This document shows, piece by piece, positions 29,767-31,179 of a DNA stretch of 31,179 nucleotides. The notes below the pieces were generated by a model that was given only the letters and a program-made list of their open reading frames with translations, was not told the origin of the DNA and made no database searches. Numbering within the stretch: position 1 is the stretch's first letter; every line of letters begins with the position of its first letter. Both the position numbers and the translations under genes were made by a program. Source of the DNA: Blastocatellia bacterium UBA7656 (GTDB lineage: Bacteria > Acidobacteriota > Blastocatellia > UBA7656); the NCBI GenBank assembly GCA_002483445.1, contig DLHY01000012.1, positions 1-31,179 on the forward strand. The letters run 5' to 3'.

Positions 29767-30162
29767 GTGCCAGAGACGAATCAAAACTATGGAACCGGTC
29801 GGCGCAAGAGCGCGACTGCGCGGGTTTTCATCAAGCCCGGCACCGGGCAGATCGTCATCAACAAGCGGAAGTTCGAAGATTATTTTCAGAACGAAATGCA
29901 CCGTATGATAATCCGCCAGCCGCTTCATCTGACCGACACCGCAGGCAAGTTCGACATACTTGTGAATGTCGAAGGCGGCGGATTCGCCGGACAGGCGGGC
30001 GCAGTGCGACACGGTGTGACTCGCGCTTTGATCGAATTCAATCCCGAATTTCGAACCCGTCTCAAAAGAGCAGGGTTCGTCACCCGCGACCCGCGCGCCA
30101 AAGAGCGCAAAAAGTACGGACAAAAAGGCGCTCGCAAACGGTTCCAGTTCTCGAAACGCTAA
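29767..30162 (+). CDS. rpsI: 30S ribosomal protein S9
   Basis: 131 residues from GTG 29767, with GAAGGAGAG nine bases upstream. S9 reaches the P-site tRNA with its basic C-terminal tail. Diagnostic parts: YGTGRRKSATARVFIKPG, the GGGFAGQAGAVRHGVTRAL core and the terminal KKYGQKGARKRFQFSKR. Second gene of the rplM operon. The gap to rpsB contains a 7-base repeat hairpin. Confidence 0.97.
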   Translation: MPETNQNYGTGRRKSATARVFIKPGTGQIVINKRKFEDYFQNEMHRMIIRQPLHLTDTAGKFDILVNVEGGGFAGQAGAVRHGVTRALIEFNPEFRTRLKRAGFVTRDPRAKERKKYGQKGARKRFQFSKR

Positions 30163-30164
30163 TG

Positions 30165-30242
30165 CAGATGTCAGATGCTAGAGGTTAGATGTTAGTCGAG
30201 AAGCATCAATGCCTCACTAACATCTAACATCTGACCACTAAT
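30165..30242. repeat. Heptanucleotide inverted-repeat element B
   Basis: Starting two bases after the rpsI stop, 7-base units (CAGATGT, CAGATGC, TAGAGGT, TAGATGT, 30165-30192) face complementary units (ACTAACA, TCTAACA, TCTGACC, 30216-30236). The best stem is TTAGATGTTAGT (30185-30196) with ACTAACATCTAA (30216-30227), 12 perfect pairs, loop 19 bases; TCAGATG (30171-30177) can add seven pairs with 30228-30234 if one unit bulges out. The unit sequence differs from that of the 9083-9170 element, but the 7-base period and the design are the same. Confidence 0.7.
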
Positions 30243-30247
30243 CCATT

Positions 30248-30296
30248 GCCGGCCTCGCGATTGGTTGTCCTCGCAGGGATAGGATTGCAGGCCGGT
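30248..30296 (+). promoter_or_regulatory. rpsB leader hairpin
   Basis: CCGGCCT (30249-30255) pairs with AGGCCGG (30289-30295), extended by one G-U pair, in the leader 35 bases before the rpsB start. GGTTG within the loop (30263-30267) could also pair with CAACC (30314-30318) close to the ribosome-binding site, a possible pseudoknot. Leaders of rpsB are known sites of feedback control by S2 in other bacteria; applying this here is inference. Confidence 0.35.
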
Positions 30297-30330
30297 GAGT
30301 ACATAAACCAATTCAACCGAGGAGGTCAGC

Positions 30331-31179
30331 TTGACTACAGTAACGATGAAAGAACTGCTTGAAGCCGGGGTCCATTTCGGACACCAGGTCAGGCGGTGGA
30401 ATCCGAAGATGAAAGAGTACATCTTCGGCGAGCGCAACGGTATCTACATAATCGATCTTCAAAAAACGCAGCGGCTCTTCAAGGACGCTGTGAAGTTTGT
30501 CTCTCAGCAGGCTATGGACGGCAAGGCGTTCCTCTTCGTCGGCACCAAGCGACAGGCGCAGGACGCCGTAGAGGAAGAAGCCAAACGCTGCAATCAGTTT
30601 TATGTAAATCAGCGATGGCTCGGCGGACTGCTCACCAACTTTCAGACGGTTCAAAAATCCATCCAGCGAATGAAAGACATCGAGGCCATGCGCTCGGACG
30701 GTCGCTTCGACGCGCTGACCAAAAAAGAGCGACTCCAGCTTGACCGCGAACACTCGGCGCTGGAAAAAAACCTCGCGGGCATTCGCGATATGCGACGCCT
30801 GCCCGATGTGATGTTTATAATCGACTCGAACAAGGAAGAGATCGCAGTTCACGAAGCAAACAAGCTCAACATCCCGGTCGTAGCCATAGTCGACACCAAC
30901 TGCAACCCCGACGGGATCGACTACATCGTGCCGGGCAATGACGACGCCCTGCGCGCGGTGCGGCTGTTCGTCGCCAAGATGGCCGACGCAATAATCGAAG
31001 GCCAGCAGATGCTCAAGGAAGGCGGGGCTGATGCGGAGGCGTCCGCGACTGAGGTTGCCGAGGCTGCCTCAGCCTCAGCAGCGCCGGGCGAAGGCCGCCG
31101 TCCGCGCGGGCGCGACCGCCGGGGAGGCCGCCGCACCACTTATGTTCCGCCGGGCGCTCCTCCCGTTCCGGAGCCTGCT
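30331..31179 (+). CDS. rpsB: 30S ribosomal protein S2 (3' end outside window)
   Basis: 283 residues are visible and no stop codon is reached. S2 binds late to the 30S subunit near S1. The start is TTG 30331: it has AGGAGGT (30320-30326) four bases upstream and gives the standard N-terminus M-T-T-V-TMKELLEAGVHFGH; the ATG at 30346 is too far from that site. Core signatures include RRWNPKMKEYIFGERNGIYIIDLQKT, FVGTKRQAQDAV, QRWLGGLLTNFQTV, PDVMFIIDSNKEEIAVHEA and VDTNCNPDGIDYIVPGNDDA. After about residue 235 the sequence turns low-complexity: Ala/Glu/Ser-rich, then Gly/Arg-rich, then Pro-rich. Such tails occur in S2 of some phyla and are probably disordered. Confidence 0.96.
   Translation, partial: MTTVTMKELLEAGVHFGHQVRRWNPKMKEYIFGERNGIYIIDLQKTQRLFKDAVKFVSQQAMDGKAFLFVGTKRQAQDAVEEEAKRCNQFYVNQRWLGGLLTNFQTVQKSIQRMKDIEAMRSDGRFDALTKKERLQLDREHSALEKNLAGIRDMRRLPDVMFIIDSNKEEIAVHEANKLNIPVVAIVDTNCNPDGIDYIVPGNDDALRAVRLFVAKMADAIIEGQQMLKEGGADAEASATEVAEAASASAAPGEGRRPRGRDRRGGRRTTYVPPGAPPVPEPA

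Overview
The window is a compact bacterial chromosomal segment, moderately GC-rich by eye (not computed), with no rRNA or tRNA gene that I can see. The gene mix suggests Acidobacteriota, perhaps class Blastocatellia: a gingipain-type (C25) protease, twin VWA membrane proteins of Bat type, receiver proteins ending in a CxxC...CPxC zinc ribbon, and small conserved CxxC proteins. This placement is an inference from gene content, not from a phylogenetic marker analysis.

Layout. (1) 1-783 is the 3' end of a secreted calcium/metal-binding repeat protein, closed by a clear intrinsic terminator. (2) 902-4835 is the translation and secretion operon ffh-rpsP-khpA-rimM-trmD-rplS, behind a sigma70-like promoter. 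(3) 4935-7129 holds a short TPR gene facing a two-gene operon (PAP2 phosphatase, then nagA, joined by a 4-base overlap). (4) 7251-14148 holds two von Willebrand-factor-A membrane proteins, separated by a hairpin built of 7-base repeats, and a UvrD/PcrA-type helicase. (5) 14275-29195 is a dense signalling region. It contains a minus-strand operon of coiled-coil protein, trans-envelope OmpA protein, Ras-like GTPase and hybrid histidine kinase. Upstream of that lie two paralogous receiver/zinc-ribbon proteins, two small conserved proteins, a C25 protease, a NarL-type regulator, and a divergent HD-GYP protein with an unusual C-terminal half. (6) 29238-31179 returns to housekeeping: rplM-rpsI, then rpsB, which runs off the window.

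How the genes may work together. In region 5 the OmpA protein has a large N-terminal part, one membrane helix and a peptidoglycan-binding C-terminus. It therefore could connect the cytoplasm, where the GTPase and kinase sit, to the cell wall. The coiled-coil protein and the OmpA protein share a short N-terminal motif, which suggests a common partner. The two receiver proteins differ at the phosphorylation site: one has the normal Asp, the other Glu.

The most striking non-coding signal is a pair of intergenic elements of 137 and 138 bases (21694-21830 and 22649-22786). Each folds into the same design: an 8-bp closing stem around three hairpins, followed by a long terminal hairpin with a shared core. 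They look like two copies of an unnamed structured RNA, each just upstream of a minus-strand gene. The second main novelty is 27357-29195, where an HD-GYP (cyclic-di-GMP phosphodiesterase type) domain is fused to a region that resembles a D12-class adenine DNA methyltransferase with degraded catalytic motifs.
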